From: Segatella copri DSM 18205
GTDB taxonomy: Bacteria; Bacteroidota; Bacteroidia; Bacteroidales; Bacteroidaceae
NCBI RefSeq assembly: GCF_025151535.1
Contig: NZ_CP102288.1
Coordinates: 2,010,501 to 2,074,500, forward strand
Direction of reading: 5' to 3'
Length of the DNA: 64,000 bases
A program made the position numbers and the translations under genes. The notes beneath the pieces are model-generated. The model saw nothing but the letters and a program-made list of their open reading frames with translations. It was not told the DNA's origin and searched no databases. Positions 1 through 6,885 of this stretch are shown piece after piece; position 1 is the stretch's first letter, and each line of letters begins with the position of its first letter.

Positions 1-141
1 AAAACGAGTCGCATAAAGGCTTTTGTCTTCAGATTCATCTCCGTACCTGCCAAGTGGATCATGACTGCAAGGCAATACGTGCTGAATATCTACACAGAGA
101 ACCGAGCTTATGCAAAACCCTTCAAAACAGAATTCGGATAA
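1..141 (+). pseudogene. C-terminal end of an IS1380-like transposase (runs off window edge)
   Basis: Frame 1 is open from the first base and ends at TAA 139-141. It reads as the last ~46 residues of a transposase, including RIKAFVFRFISVPAKWI, a tail I associate with IS1380-family transposases of Bacteroides and Prevotella. The rest lies outside the window, so I cannot tell whether the copy is intact. No clear terminal inverted repeat was found between 142 and 380. A different frame (54-257) is also open but looks like a shadow. The family assignment rests on resemblance of a short tail only. Confidence 0.5.
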
Positions 142-388
142 GAATCCTTTCTTTCCGGTTTGAATCTGCGTATTACCTCAAGTCGCATCGTGGGGTAAGG
201 GGATGGTGGCTACATATTGATGTTGTGCTGTTGCTTTTTACTGAAAGCTGCTACTAACGACTCATAAATCTACCCTTAATCGTGTATTGGATGATAGTTG
301 CGGATTTTAGGATAAAAAAGAGTGATTCAAAGTCCATTTCCTTGAAAAAACTTCAAAAAACCGCAGGCTTAAGAGTTAAGACAGAAGA

Positions 389-425
389 AAAGCTCGCCAA
401 GACGTTCAAAATCTTAGCGAGCTTT
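389..425. terminator. Hairpin terminator
   Basis: Nine-base perfect stem AAAGCTCGC / GCGAGCTTT with a 19-nt loop, followed by a T-rich stretch on the plus strand. It sits between the transposase remnant and the glycosidase remnant. Confidence 0.5.
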
Positions 426-430
426 CTCTT

Positions 431-526
431 TTAATATTTGCCGGGAACCACACGCATGGTATTGGTCTGGGAATCCCAACCCTCGAAACTCTGGCGAGGC
501 AGACTGATGGTTTGTCTTAAATGTTA
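431..526 (-). pseudogene. Glycoside hydrolase family 3-like C-terminal scrap
   Basis: On the minus strand about 30 codons between two stops read ISLPRQSFEGWDSQTNT, then MRVVPGKY and TAA. The pattern (hydrophobic strand, F..WD..T, then V.PG.Y) resembles the fibronectin-III-like C-terminal domain of GH3 beta-glucosidases. There is no start codon, ribosome-binding site or upstream coding continuity, so this is read as debris left by rearrangement. The family call is weak because of the short length. Confidence 0.3.
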
Positions 527-600
527 TAATCTTTGTTCTTGTGATTGTTTTCAATCTCGGTGACAAAGTTACATTTTTATTTTTGAAACCGCCTCCCATT

Positions 601-639
601 TTGGCAGCAAAGTTTAAATCAATTATACTTTGCTGCCAA
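601..639. promoter_or_regulatory. 13-bp perfect inverted repeat, candidate activator site
   Basis: TTGGCAGCAAAGT (601-613) is repeated exactly in inverse orientation at 627-639 with a 13-nt spacer. It ends 20 bp upstream of the sigma-54 promoter of the hsp20 gene. An inverted repeat in this place is what one expects for an enhancer-binding protein site; a terminator is possible but there is no T-run. Confidence 0.5.
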
Positions 640-659
640 TATTGTCATCAATCCGACAC

Positions 660-675
660 TGGCACGCAAGTTGCT
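660..675 (+). promoter_or_regulatory. Sigma-54 (RpoN) promoter of hsp20
   Basis: TGGCACG-N4-TTGCT matches the -24/-12 consensus of sigma-54 at every conserved base, with the GG and GC dinucleotides correctly spaced. Predicted transcription start is about 686, giving a purine-rich leader of ~155 nt before the hsp20 start. No TAnnTTTG element competes in this stretch. Confidence 0.75.
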
Positions 676-842
676 CAACATAAGAGTGAAAGCTGAAGCT
701 AAAGACGAAGGAGTTCGAAAGAACAACGGAGTTTCGAGGCGAAGGCAATCAAAAGAACAGATAAATAAATAACAAACAGAAATCCCGACGGAGCCGTAAG
801 GAACCGAGAGGACGAGTAAAATAAAATGTGGAGGTTTTAATT

Positions 843-1277
843 ATGTTGTTAGCACGTAGAAATAATGATTCAGATTGGTTGAGTAACTTCTTTGATGATA
901 CTTTATTCAATACCGAAGTAATGTCACGTATGAATGCTACTGCTCCTGCCATTAACATCAAGGAGACAGATAAGAATTATACCATGGAGGTTGCTGCTCC
1001 TGGCTTGAAGAAAGAGTGGGTTCGTGTAAACATCGATAACGATGGTAATCTGAACATCGCCATTGAGAACAAGATGGAACACAAGGATGAAGACAAGCAC
1101 GAGCACTATCTGCGCCGCGAATTCTCTTACAGCAACTACCAGCAGTGTTATACGCTGCCTGAGGATGCTGATCGTGAGAAGATTTCAGCAAAGGTAGCTG
1201 ATGGTATACTCGAGGTCGAGATTCCAAAGCTTACTCCTAAGGAGGCTAAGACTACAAAGAACATCGAAGTCAAATAA
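843..1277 (+). CDS. Small heat-shock protein, Hsp20/alpha-crystallin family
   Basis: 144-residue ATP-independent holdase that binds unfolding proteins in the cytoplasm. The alpha-crystallin domain runs from about residue 35 (PAINIKETDKNYTMEVAAPG) to 135 and carries the usual A-x-V-x-DGILEVEIPK block near its end. The N-terminus MLLARRNNDSDWLSNFFDD is typical of Bacteroidota members. ATG 843 is chosen because GGAGG at 830-834 lies 8 nt upstream; an upstream GTG at 828 overlaps that site and is not credible. The gene is monocistronic, driven by a sigma-54 promoter and closed by a terminator at 1298-1335, suggesting control by an RpoN-dependent activator rather than a classical heat-shock factor. 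Confidence 0.93.
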   Translation: MLLARRNNDSDWLSNFFDDTLFNTEVMSRMNATAPAINIKETDKNYTMEVAAPGLKKEWVRVNIDNDGNLNIAIENKMEHKDEDKHEHYLRREFSYSNYQQCYTLPEDADREKISAKVADGILEVEIPKLTPKEAKTTKNIEVK

Positions 1278-1297
1278 TCATCTCCCATAAATGATGG

Positions 1298-1335
1298 AGG
1301 CAGATTCCAAAGCAATTTGGAACCTGCCTTTTTTT
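1298..1335 (+). terminator. Rho-independent terminator of hsp20
   Basis: Stem AGGCAG-TTCCAAA paired with TTTGGAA-CTGCCT around a GCAA loop, one opposed mismatch, followed by seven Ts. Confidence 0.85.
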
Positions 1336-1443
1336 GTGTCCTTACCTGAACCATCGCATTTTTCATCTACCTTATTATCATGATTTTCATGGAGCAGCCA
1401 AAAGTTTTTCACCATAAATCTTTTTTCTTCCATAATTAATATG

Positions 1444-1451
1444 TAATTTTG
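1444..1451 (+). promoter_or_regulatory. Bacteroidota -7 element upstream of the P-type ATPase
   Basis: TAATTTTG matches TAnnTTTG; the start of transcription would be near 1458, about 58 nt before the ATG. Confidence 0.6.
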
Positions 1452-1515
1452 CAGGCAGAAAAGCAGATATGAAAGCTTCTGCTTATAGAATTCAGAACAT
1501 TTATATAAGAAACAG

Positions 1516-3501
1516 ATGAAGAAAACAATTCCAGTAATAGGCATGGCTTGCAGCGTATGCTCTGCCAATGTAGAAAAGAAGCTGCAGTCGCTAGAAGGCA
1601 TCAACTCCGCCTCGGTATCCCTGGCGAGCCGAACTGCCCTGGTAGATTATAACCCCGATATCATCTCTCTGGAAGATATGAAACGGGAAATCAGCAATGC
1701 CGGCTACGACCTCGTTATCGAAAACGACAGAAGCGTGGAGGAAATCAACCGCCGTGAGTTCACCCTCCTGCGCCGCCGAACCCTCGTTTCCTGGCTCTTC
1801 GCCATTCTGACCATGTGTTTCTCCATGGGCTGGATTTCCCTGGGCATGGAGCAGAATATGATTTCAGATGGCGCTGCCTCGGCTCATCACTCGAGTTCCT
1901 TCGCCAACCAGATCTGTCTGCTCCTGGCACTCGCCAACCTGCTCTACTGCGGCAAACAGTTTTATGTTTCCGCCTGGAAGCAGCTTTTGCATCATACGGC
2001 AAACATGGATTCGCTCGTAGCACTCAGCACCCTCATCGCCTTCCTCTTCAGCACCTTCAACACCTTCTTCGGAGAAATGGTATGGGGAGCGAGAGGCATA
2101 GAATGGCACACTTATTTTGATGCTTCCGTGATGATAATCACCTTCGTGCTGACCGGCAGATGCCTGGAAGAAAAGGCAAAGGACAGTACGGCGAACAGCA
2201 TTCGCCAGTTGATGGGAATGCAGCCGAAAACCGCCCGACTGGTGACTTACGAGAAGATAGAAGGCACTAACGACTACAAGATGGAGGAAGTTCCGATTTC
2301 CACCATTCAGATAGGCGACATGATAGAAGTTAGAGCCGGAGAGAAAATTCCGGTGGATGGCGTGGTTACCCAGGCAGAGAGTTTCATGACTCCCGATGCA
2401 GCCTATGTAGATGAAGCGATGATTAGCGGCGAACCGACTCCGGCGATGAAAAAGGCAGGCGACAACGTGCTGGCTGGCACCATTCCGAGTCAGGGAAAGC
2501 TCCGCATGAGAGCCAAGCAGATTGGCGAGAACACCGCCCTGGCACACATCATCCGCATGGTTCAGGAGGCGCAGGGCAGTAAGGCGCCCGTGCAGCGCAT
2601 CGTGGATAAGGCGGCTCTGATTTTCGTTCCAGCCGTGGCAGCCATTGCCCTCATCACCTTTTTAATATGGTGGCTGATAGGCGGCAACGCAGCTCTTCCA
2701 CAGGCCATCCTTTCAGCCGTAGCCGTATTGGTCATCGCCTGTCCATGTGCCATGGGCTTAGCTACTCCTACCGCCCTGATGGTGGGCATCGGCAAGGCGG
2801 CGCAGAAGCAGATTCTTATCAAGGACGCGTCGGCACTGGAGAATCTCCACAAGATCAACGCCCTCGTCATCGACAAGACCGGCACTCTCACCATTCCTAA
2901 CCAGAACATCGATTTCACCAAACAGGAGGATTTGGATCTGGAGACGAGAGAGACCCTCAAGCCTCATGCCCAAGAAGCAATGAAGCAGTTGCAGGAAAGG
3001 GGAATAGAGGTCTATATGATGAGTGGCGACAAGGAGGAAGCGGCTCACTACTGGGCTGAGAAAGCCGGCATCAAGCATTACCAGAGCAAGGTGCTGCCTG
3101 GTGACAAGCAGGCTTTGGTAAAGAAACTTCAGGACGAAGGCAAGCAGGTAGCGATGGTGGGCGACGGAATCAACGACACCCAGGCTTTGGCCCTTGCCAA
3201 CGTGAGCATGGCGATAGGAAAGGGAACGGATGTGGCGATGGATGTGGCACAGATTACGCTGATGAGCGACGACCTGCTGGCGCTTCCGGAAGCCGTAAAA
3301 CTGAGCCAGAAGACGGTTCACATGATTTGGCAGAATCTCTTCTGGGCGTTCATCTACAATATCATCTGCATCCCGTTGGCAGCCGGCGCCCTTCATATCT
3401 TCGGCATTGATTTCCAGATAACCCCAATGTGGGCAAGTGCCCTGATGGCCTTCTCAAGTGTAAGCGTAGTGCTTAATTCGCTGAGGCTGAGATTGGCGTA
3501 A
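1516..3501 (+). CDS. Cation-translocating P1B-type ATPase lacking the N domain
   Basis: 661 residues. Order of parts: heavy-metal-associated domain with CxxC (C12-C15), transmembrane helices from about residue 85, actuator loop with SGEPTP (304-309), the copper-type CPC motif (409-411), phosphorylation motif DKTGTLT (453-459), hinge motif GDGIND (549-554), and two final helices. CPC plus the N-terminal CxxC point to Cu(I) export. Only about 45 residues separate DKTGTLT from MMSGD; canonical family members carry roughly 100 more residues there, holding the ATP-binding N domain with its HP motif, and no such motif is seen. The frame is uninterrupted and codon use normal, so this is not a fresh frameshift. 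Either a conserved short variant or a pump that cannot bind ATP in the usual way. Confidence 0.85.
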   Translation: MKKTIPVIGMACSVCSANVEKKLQSLEGINSASVSLASRTALVDYNPDIISLEDMKREISNAGYDLVIENDRSVEEINRREFTLLRRRTLVSWLFAILTMCFSMGWISLGMEQNMISDGAASAHHSSSFANQICLLLALANLLYCGKQFYVSAWKQLLHHTANMDSLVALSTLIAFLFSTFNTFFGEMVWGARGIEWHTYFDASVMIITFVLTGRCLEEKAKDSTANSIRQLMGMQPKTARLVTYEKIEGTNDYKMEEVPISTIQIGDMIEVRAGEKIPVDGVVTQAESFMTPDAAYVDEAMISGEPTPAMKKAGDNVLAGTIPSQGKLRMRAKQIGENTALAHIIRMVQEAQGSKAPVQRIVDKAALIFVPAVAAIALITFLIWWLIGGNAALPQAILSAVAVLVIACPCAMGLATPTALMVGIGKAAQKQILIKDASALENLHKINALVIDKTGTLTIPNQNIDFTKQEDLDLETRETLKPHAQEAMKQLQERGIEVYMMSGDKEEAAHYWAEKAGIKHYQSKVLPGDKQALVKKLQDEGKQVAMVGDGINDTQALALANVSMAIGKGTDVAMDVAQITLMSDDLLALPEAVKLSQKTVHMIWQNLFWAFIYNIICIPLAAGALHIFGIDFQITPMWASALMAFSSVSVVLNSLRLRLA

Positions 3502-3534
3502 AATGATAGAAAATGGGAAAAGTCTGAGACTTTC

Positions 3535-3592
3535 AAAATATATAAAAGCGACTTCTTGGCATTAAAACCAAGAAGTCGCTTTTATATATTTT
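3535..3592. terminator. Bidirectional terminator, 25-bp perfect stem
   Basis: Arms 3535-3559 and 3568-3592 are exact inverse complements with an 8-nt loop; A-rich on one side and T-rich on the other, so it can stop transcription both from the ATPase gene and from the convergent GIY-YIG gene whose severed end abuts it. Confidence 0.9.
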
Positions 3593-3729
3593 TACTTAAG
3601 TTCTTTCTCTTTTCTCAATTCATCAAGTACCTTACCTTTATAGGAAAAGTACTTAGCTCCTTGATATGCGCCAGAAGGAGTTTGTTTCTCTATCGGCAAG
3701 AAAGTTCCTACAAAAGGAGAGAGTTTGTA
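3592..3729 (-). pseudogene. Severed 3' end of the GIY-YIG/T5orf172 gene
   Basis: If the IS21 element and one copy of its target duplication are removed, the minus-strand frame of the truncated gene at 6354-6878 continues directly here. It gives 43 more codons, beginning LSPFVGTFLP, with AYQGAKYFSYKGKVLDELR further on, and ending at TAA 3592-3594 right before the shared terminator. The added stretch completes a C-terminal domain whose pattern resembles RAMA-type domains of restriction-modification proteins. This piece has no start and is dead on its own. Confidence 0.85.
3724..3729. repeat. Target-site duplication of IS21 element, left copy
   Basis: TTTGTA directly abuts the left IS end and is repeated at 6357-6362. 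Confidence 0.85.
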
Positions 3730-3747
3730 TGACAGTATCGGCGAATC

Positions 3748-3844
3748 GGTACCACTGTAGCGCATGAATCGGTACCATCATAGCACTGCATTCGGTACCA
3801 TCGTATCACTTGAATCGGTACCATCATAGCGCACCAATCGGTAT
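3748..3844. repeat. IS21 left-end transposase-binding repeats
   Basis: GGTACC cores at 3748, 3771, 3794 and 3817 plus a degenerate GGTATC near 3839, spaced about 23 bp, each inside a longer unit ATCGGTACCATCATAGC. Confidence 0.85.
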
Positions 3845-3886
3845 CAAAAAGATGTAAAGTTCTGCTCATGTATAATAATCACCGCC

Positions 3887-3894
3887 TATCTTTG
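3887..3894 (+). promoter_or_regulatory. -7 element of istA
   Basis: TATCTTTG. Transcription would start near 3900, which is downstream of the earlier in-frame ATG at 3868 and supports ATG 3922 as the istA start. Confidence 0.65.
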
Positions 3895-3921
3895 CAGAAG
3901 AATTTTAAAATCTGTATAGAT

Positions 3922-5478
3922 ATGGCACAAAGTAATGTAAACATGAGCAAATTAAAACGTTCATTTCAAATGCTAGCGGCAAAAATACCGCAACGCACCA
4001 TTTGCGAGCAACTACACATGGGACGTGGCGTACTGAATCGTTACAAGACCCTGGCGGATTCCCAAGGTTTGTCCTATGGCGTGATAGGCCGCATGAGTGA
4101 CGGGGAAATAGAATCTTTCCTCCAGTTGTCCAAACCCACAGCAGCCCCATCCTCCCAACGTCAGGTGCTGGACGGGCTGTTGCCTGAATATGTGTCAGAC
4201 TTGTCGCATAACCGCTACCTCACCATTCAAGCCCTGCACGAGTCATACAAGAAGGAGCATCCCGACGGATATGGATACACCCAGTTCAAGAAGTCAATCC
4301 GTGAGTATCAGTACTCACACAACCTCAGCTTCCATAACACCTATATTCCTGGGGAAGAGATGCAGATTGACTTCGCCGGCGATGCCCTGTGGCTTACCGA
4401 CCCGAAGACAGGTGAGCTAACCAAGGTTGTCGTCCTGGTCTGTATCCTGCCATACAGCGGTTTGGGATTTGCCAAGGCTATGTACAACGCTTCCATGGAG
4501 AACTTCTTCGGCGGTATATCCGATGCCTTCTCTTACTTCGGCGGAACAACTCGCATAGCCAAGAGTGACAACATGAAGCAGTGGGTGAAGAAATACGACC
4601 GCTACGAGCCAGCGTTCAATGATGCAGCCGTGGAATGGGCCGCCTACTACGATACAACCCTCCAAACCTGCAGGGTTCGCACTCCCAGGGACAAAGGTCC
4701 AGTCGAGGGACTCGTCCAAAAGACATACAATGCCGTCTACGCTCTGCTACATGACGAGGTGTTTTACAATCTACCGAGTATGAATGCCCGTATCTATGAG
4801 TTGATGGACGGCTTCAATGAAAAGCCGTCCAGAACGACAGGGAGAAGCAGACGTGACATCTTCGAGGCGGAAGAGCAACCAACGTTGGGTAAACTGCCCA
4901 TGGCTCCATACCGCTTCAGATATCGCAAGGAGGTGAAACTGTCCGGTACCTATCACGTCATGGTTGACAAGCACAACTATAGCGTGCCATACCAGTATGT
5001 CGGGCAAAAGGTGAGCGTACTGTGGGACTTGGATACCGTGGAGGTTTACTCCGGGAGTTCTCGCATAGCCATCCATCAGCGTCGCCAAGGATCTGGATAC
5101 AGCACGCTTGACGAGCATATGCCAGACAAACATCTTGCCTACAAGCACGGACAGGGATATAATGCCGCCTATTTCCTGGAGGAGGCGGCATTGGTCGGCA
5201 GCAACACCACTGCCGCAGTCCAATCCATCCTCAATCGCACGAAGCATGTCGAGCAGTCGTACAAGTCCTGCCAAGGAGTCCTGTCTCTCAAGCGCAAGTA
5301 TGGCAAGGAGCGCCTGGAGAAGGCCTGCAAGCGTCTGGCAGGTTGTTCATCCATCACCTACACGACCATCCGCAATGTGTTGGAGAAGAACCTTGACCAA
5401 GTTGACGGGGAAGAAACAGTCTCAAATGTGCCACAGAACGACTATGTGAGAGGCGCGGAGGCATTTATGAACATTTAA
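3922..5478 (+). CDS. istA: IS21-family transposase IstA
   Basis: 518-residue DDE transposase that cuts and joins the element ends together with IstB. An N-terminal helix-turn-helix region (about residues 8-60, MSKLKRSFQMLAAKIPQRTI) is followed by the rve-type catalytic core: first Asp in MQIDFAGDALWL, second in AKSDNMKQW, and the Glu in DKGPVEGLVQKTYNAVYA. The C-terminal part binds the terminal repeats. The start at 3922 fits the promoter position and the MAQSN N-terminus. istB follows 14 nt downstream, the normal IS21 arrangement. No internal stop or frameshift is visible. Confidence 0.95.
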   Translation: MAQSNVNMSKLKRSFQMLAAKIPQRTICEQLHMGRGVLNRYKTLADSQGLSYGVIGRMSDGEIESFLQLSKPTAAPSSQRQVLDGLLPEYVSDLSHNRYLTIQALHESYKKEHPDGYGYTQFKKSIREYQYSHNLSFHNTYIPGEEMQIDFAGDALWLTDPKTGELTKVVVLVCILPYSGLGFAKAMYNASMENFFGGISDAFSYFGGTTRIAKSDNMKQWVKKYDRYEPAFNDAAVEWAAYYDTTLQTCRVRTPRDKGPVEGLVQKTYNAVYALLHDEVFYNLPSMNARIYELMDGFNEKPSRTTGRSRRDIFEAEEQPTLGKLPMAPYRFRYRKEVKLSGTYHVMVDKHNYSVPYQYVGQKVSVLWDLDTVEVYSGSSRIAIHQRRQGSGYSTLDEHMPDKHLAYKHGQGYNAAYFLEEAALVGSNTTAAVQSILNRTKHVEQSYKSCQGVLSLKRKYGKERLEKACKRLAGCSSITYTTIRNVLEKNLDQVDGEETVSNVPQNDYVRGAEAFMNI

Positions 5479-5492
5479 ACATATATAGTAAC

Positions 5493-6224
5493 ATGAACTT
5501 ACAAGAAACCATCATACAACTCAACGAGTTGAAGCTCAGAGGTATGTCATCCTCCTTCGAGGCCATGACCAGCCTTCCTGTACAGAACCGCCCATCCCTG
5601 GAAGTCGCCATCTCCAAGATGGTGGATGCAGAGGTGCAGGACAGACGAGATCGAAAGACCGCCATGTATCTAAAAATCAGCAAGCTTAGATATACGGCAC
5701 TCTTAGAGGATGTCATCTGTGGAACAGACCGCAACTTCACCAAGGATGACCTTGCCGCCATTGCCGACTGTGCCTTTATACGCAGGCATGAGAACTTGCT
5801 CATACAAGGAAAGTGCGGCTGCGGAAAATCCTTCCTTGCCTGTGCCCTTGGAAGACAGGCTTGCATGCTAGGCTACAGAACTCTCTATCTCAATATGAAC
5901 AGCTTTGTGGAGAAAGTTGCACTCAGCAAGCTGGATGGGTCGTACCTGAGGATGATAACCAATCTGGAAAAGTATGACTTGCTCATATGGGATGACTTCG
6001 GGTTGCAGCCAATGGATGACAAGACCAGACTCGCAATGCTCCAAATCCTAGAAGAGAGATACGAGAGAAAGTCCGTCATTATCGCCTCACAGCTTCCCAT
6101 TGCCAAATGGTATGATTACATAGGTGATCCTACCTTGGCAGATGCCATTATGGACCGTTTGGTGGCAAATGCAAGTAAAATAGAGTTAAAAGGCGAATCT
6201 ATGCGCCAGAAATTGAAAAAATAA
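5493..6224 (+). CDS. istB: IS21-family helper ATPase IstB
   Basis: 243-residue AAA+ ATPase, DnaC/DnaA-like, that assembles on target DNA and activates IstA. Walker A is GKCGCGKSF, Walker B LLIWDDFGL, followed by an arginine-finger region near RYERKSVI. Length is typical of IstB (about 240-260). The gene is co-transcribed with istA. A TACCTTTG element just after its stop (6228-6235) could fire outward, antisense to the interrupted gene. Confidence 0.95.
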   Translation: MNLQETIIQLNELKLRGMSSSFEAMTSLPVQNRPSLEVAISKMVDAEVQDRRDRKTAMYLKISKLRYTALLEDVICGTDRNFTKDDLAAIADCAFIRRHENLLIQGKCGCGKSFLACALGRQACMLGYRTLYLNMNSFVEKVALSKLDGSYLRMITNLEKYDLLIWDDFGLQPMDDKTRLAMLQILEERYERKSVIIASQLPIAKWYDYIGDPTLADAIMDRLVANASKIELKGESMRQKLKK

Positions 6225-6261
6225 ATTACCTTTGCAAATTGAAAAGCAGAACTGAAATCTT

Positions 6262-6338
6262 GGTACCGCTTGCAGCGATACAAGCGGTACCGATTGCAGT
6301 GATAGCATGGTACCGATTACACCGCTACGCGTGGTACC
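6262..6338. repeat. IS21 right-end transposase-binding repeats
   Basis: GGTACC cores at 6262, 6286, 6309 and 6333, period 23-24 bp, inverse orientation relative to the left-end array. Confidence 0.85.
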
Positions 6339-6353
6339 GATACAGCGCTATCG

Positions 6354-6878
6354 TCATTTGTAGATTCTGTTCTGATACTCCACCGTATCATCACTTGCCA
6401 CTCTAACCTCAATACCAGTTGGAATAAAAGTAACTATCTCACCTATTTTAATACCAACCATGCTAAACTTAAAACGTGGACGTTTATGAGTTTTCTCCAC
6501 ATCCTTCTGCACTTTCGGCTCATTAGAAACCTTTGGCTTATTATCCTCATACTCCGTAACCACCGCATCATCTATGGTTTGAGCAATATCTTTGAAGATA
6601 TCCAGAGCTATTTGTGGGGCGACATTGAAGAACTCTCGGTTCTGTCGGATACGCAAATCCGTCAAACGATCTATCGTTTTATGCACCAACTTCTCCACCT
6701 CGTTATACTTTGCAGTCTTCATGGTTGCAAAGATTTCGAAAGGCAGAGGCACAGCCGTATTATCAAGTTCCTTCGATCGGACATCCACCGGACGGGAACT
6801 CTTACCTATCTTCACCCAATCCTCGCGAAAGCTCGGATTGGTGAGGATATAAACGTAACCGATATTATCTTTGTTCAT
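6354..6878 (-). pseudogene. GIY-YIG (T5orf172) nuclease-like gene, 3' end cut off by IS21
   Basis: 174 codons remain; the TGA stop is supplied by the IS end, straight after RIYK. The N-terminus (GYVYILTN, then VKIGKSS, RSKELDN, EKLVHKTIDR and REFF near residue 82) matches the T5orf172/MUG113 branch of GIY-YIG endonucleases. From about residue 135 a second domain begins (RFKFSMVGIKIGEIVTF). Its end lies at 3592-3723, so the ancestral protein had about 217 residues. The gene starts 7 nt after the stop of the nuclease-methylase-specificity gene, clearly the same operon, suggesting an accessory restriction factor. The catalytic half is intact; whether the truncated product is active is unknown. 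Confidence 0.85.
6357..6362. repeat. Target-site duplication of IS21 element, right copy
   Basis: TTTGTA, identical to 3724-3729. Confidence 0.85.
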
Positions 6879-6885
6879 TGTTTCG

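Larger units (their letters stand above)
3730..6356 (+). mobile_element. Complete IS21-family insertion sequence
   Basis: 2627-bp element with istA and istB, ends starting TGAC and finishing GTCA, and arrays of related sub-terminal repeats at both ends, as is usual for IS21, where several transposase-binding sites flank the genes. The first ~70 bp of the left end aligns with the inverse complement of the right end. It is bounded by the 6-bp direct repeat TTTGTA. Both genes are full length, so the element is probably still mobile. It interrupts the 3' part of a GIY-YIG gene. Confidence 0.93.

Noticed and set aside
54..257. 67-codon open frame on the plus strand
   Set aside because: It lies in the wrong frame over the transposase remnant (stop at 139-141) and has no recognisable content or ribosome-binding site.
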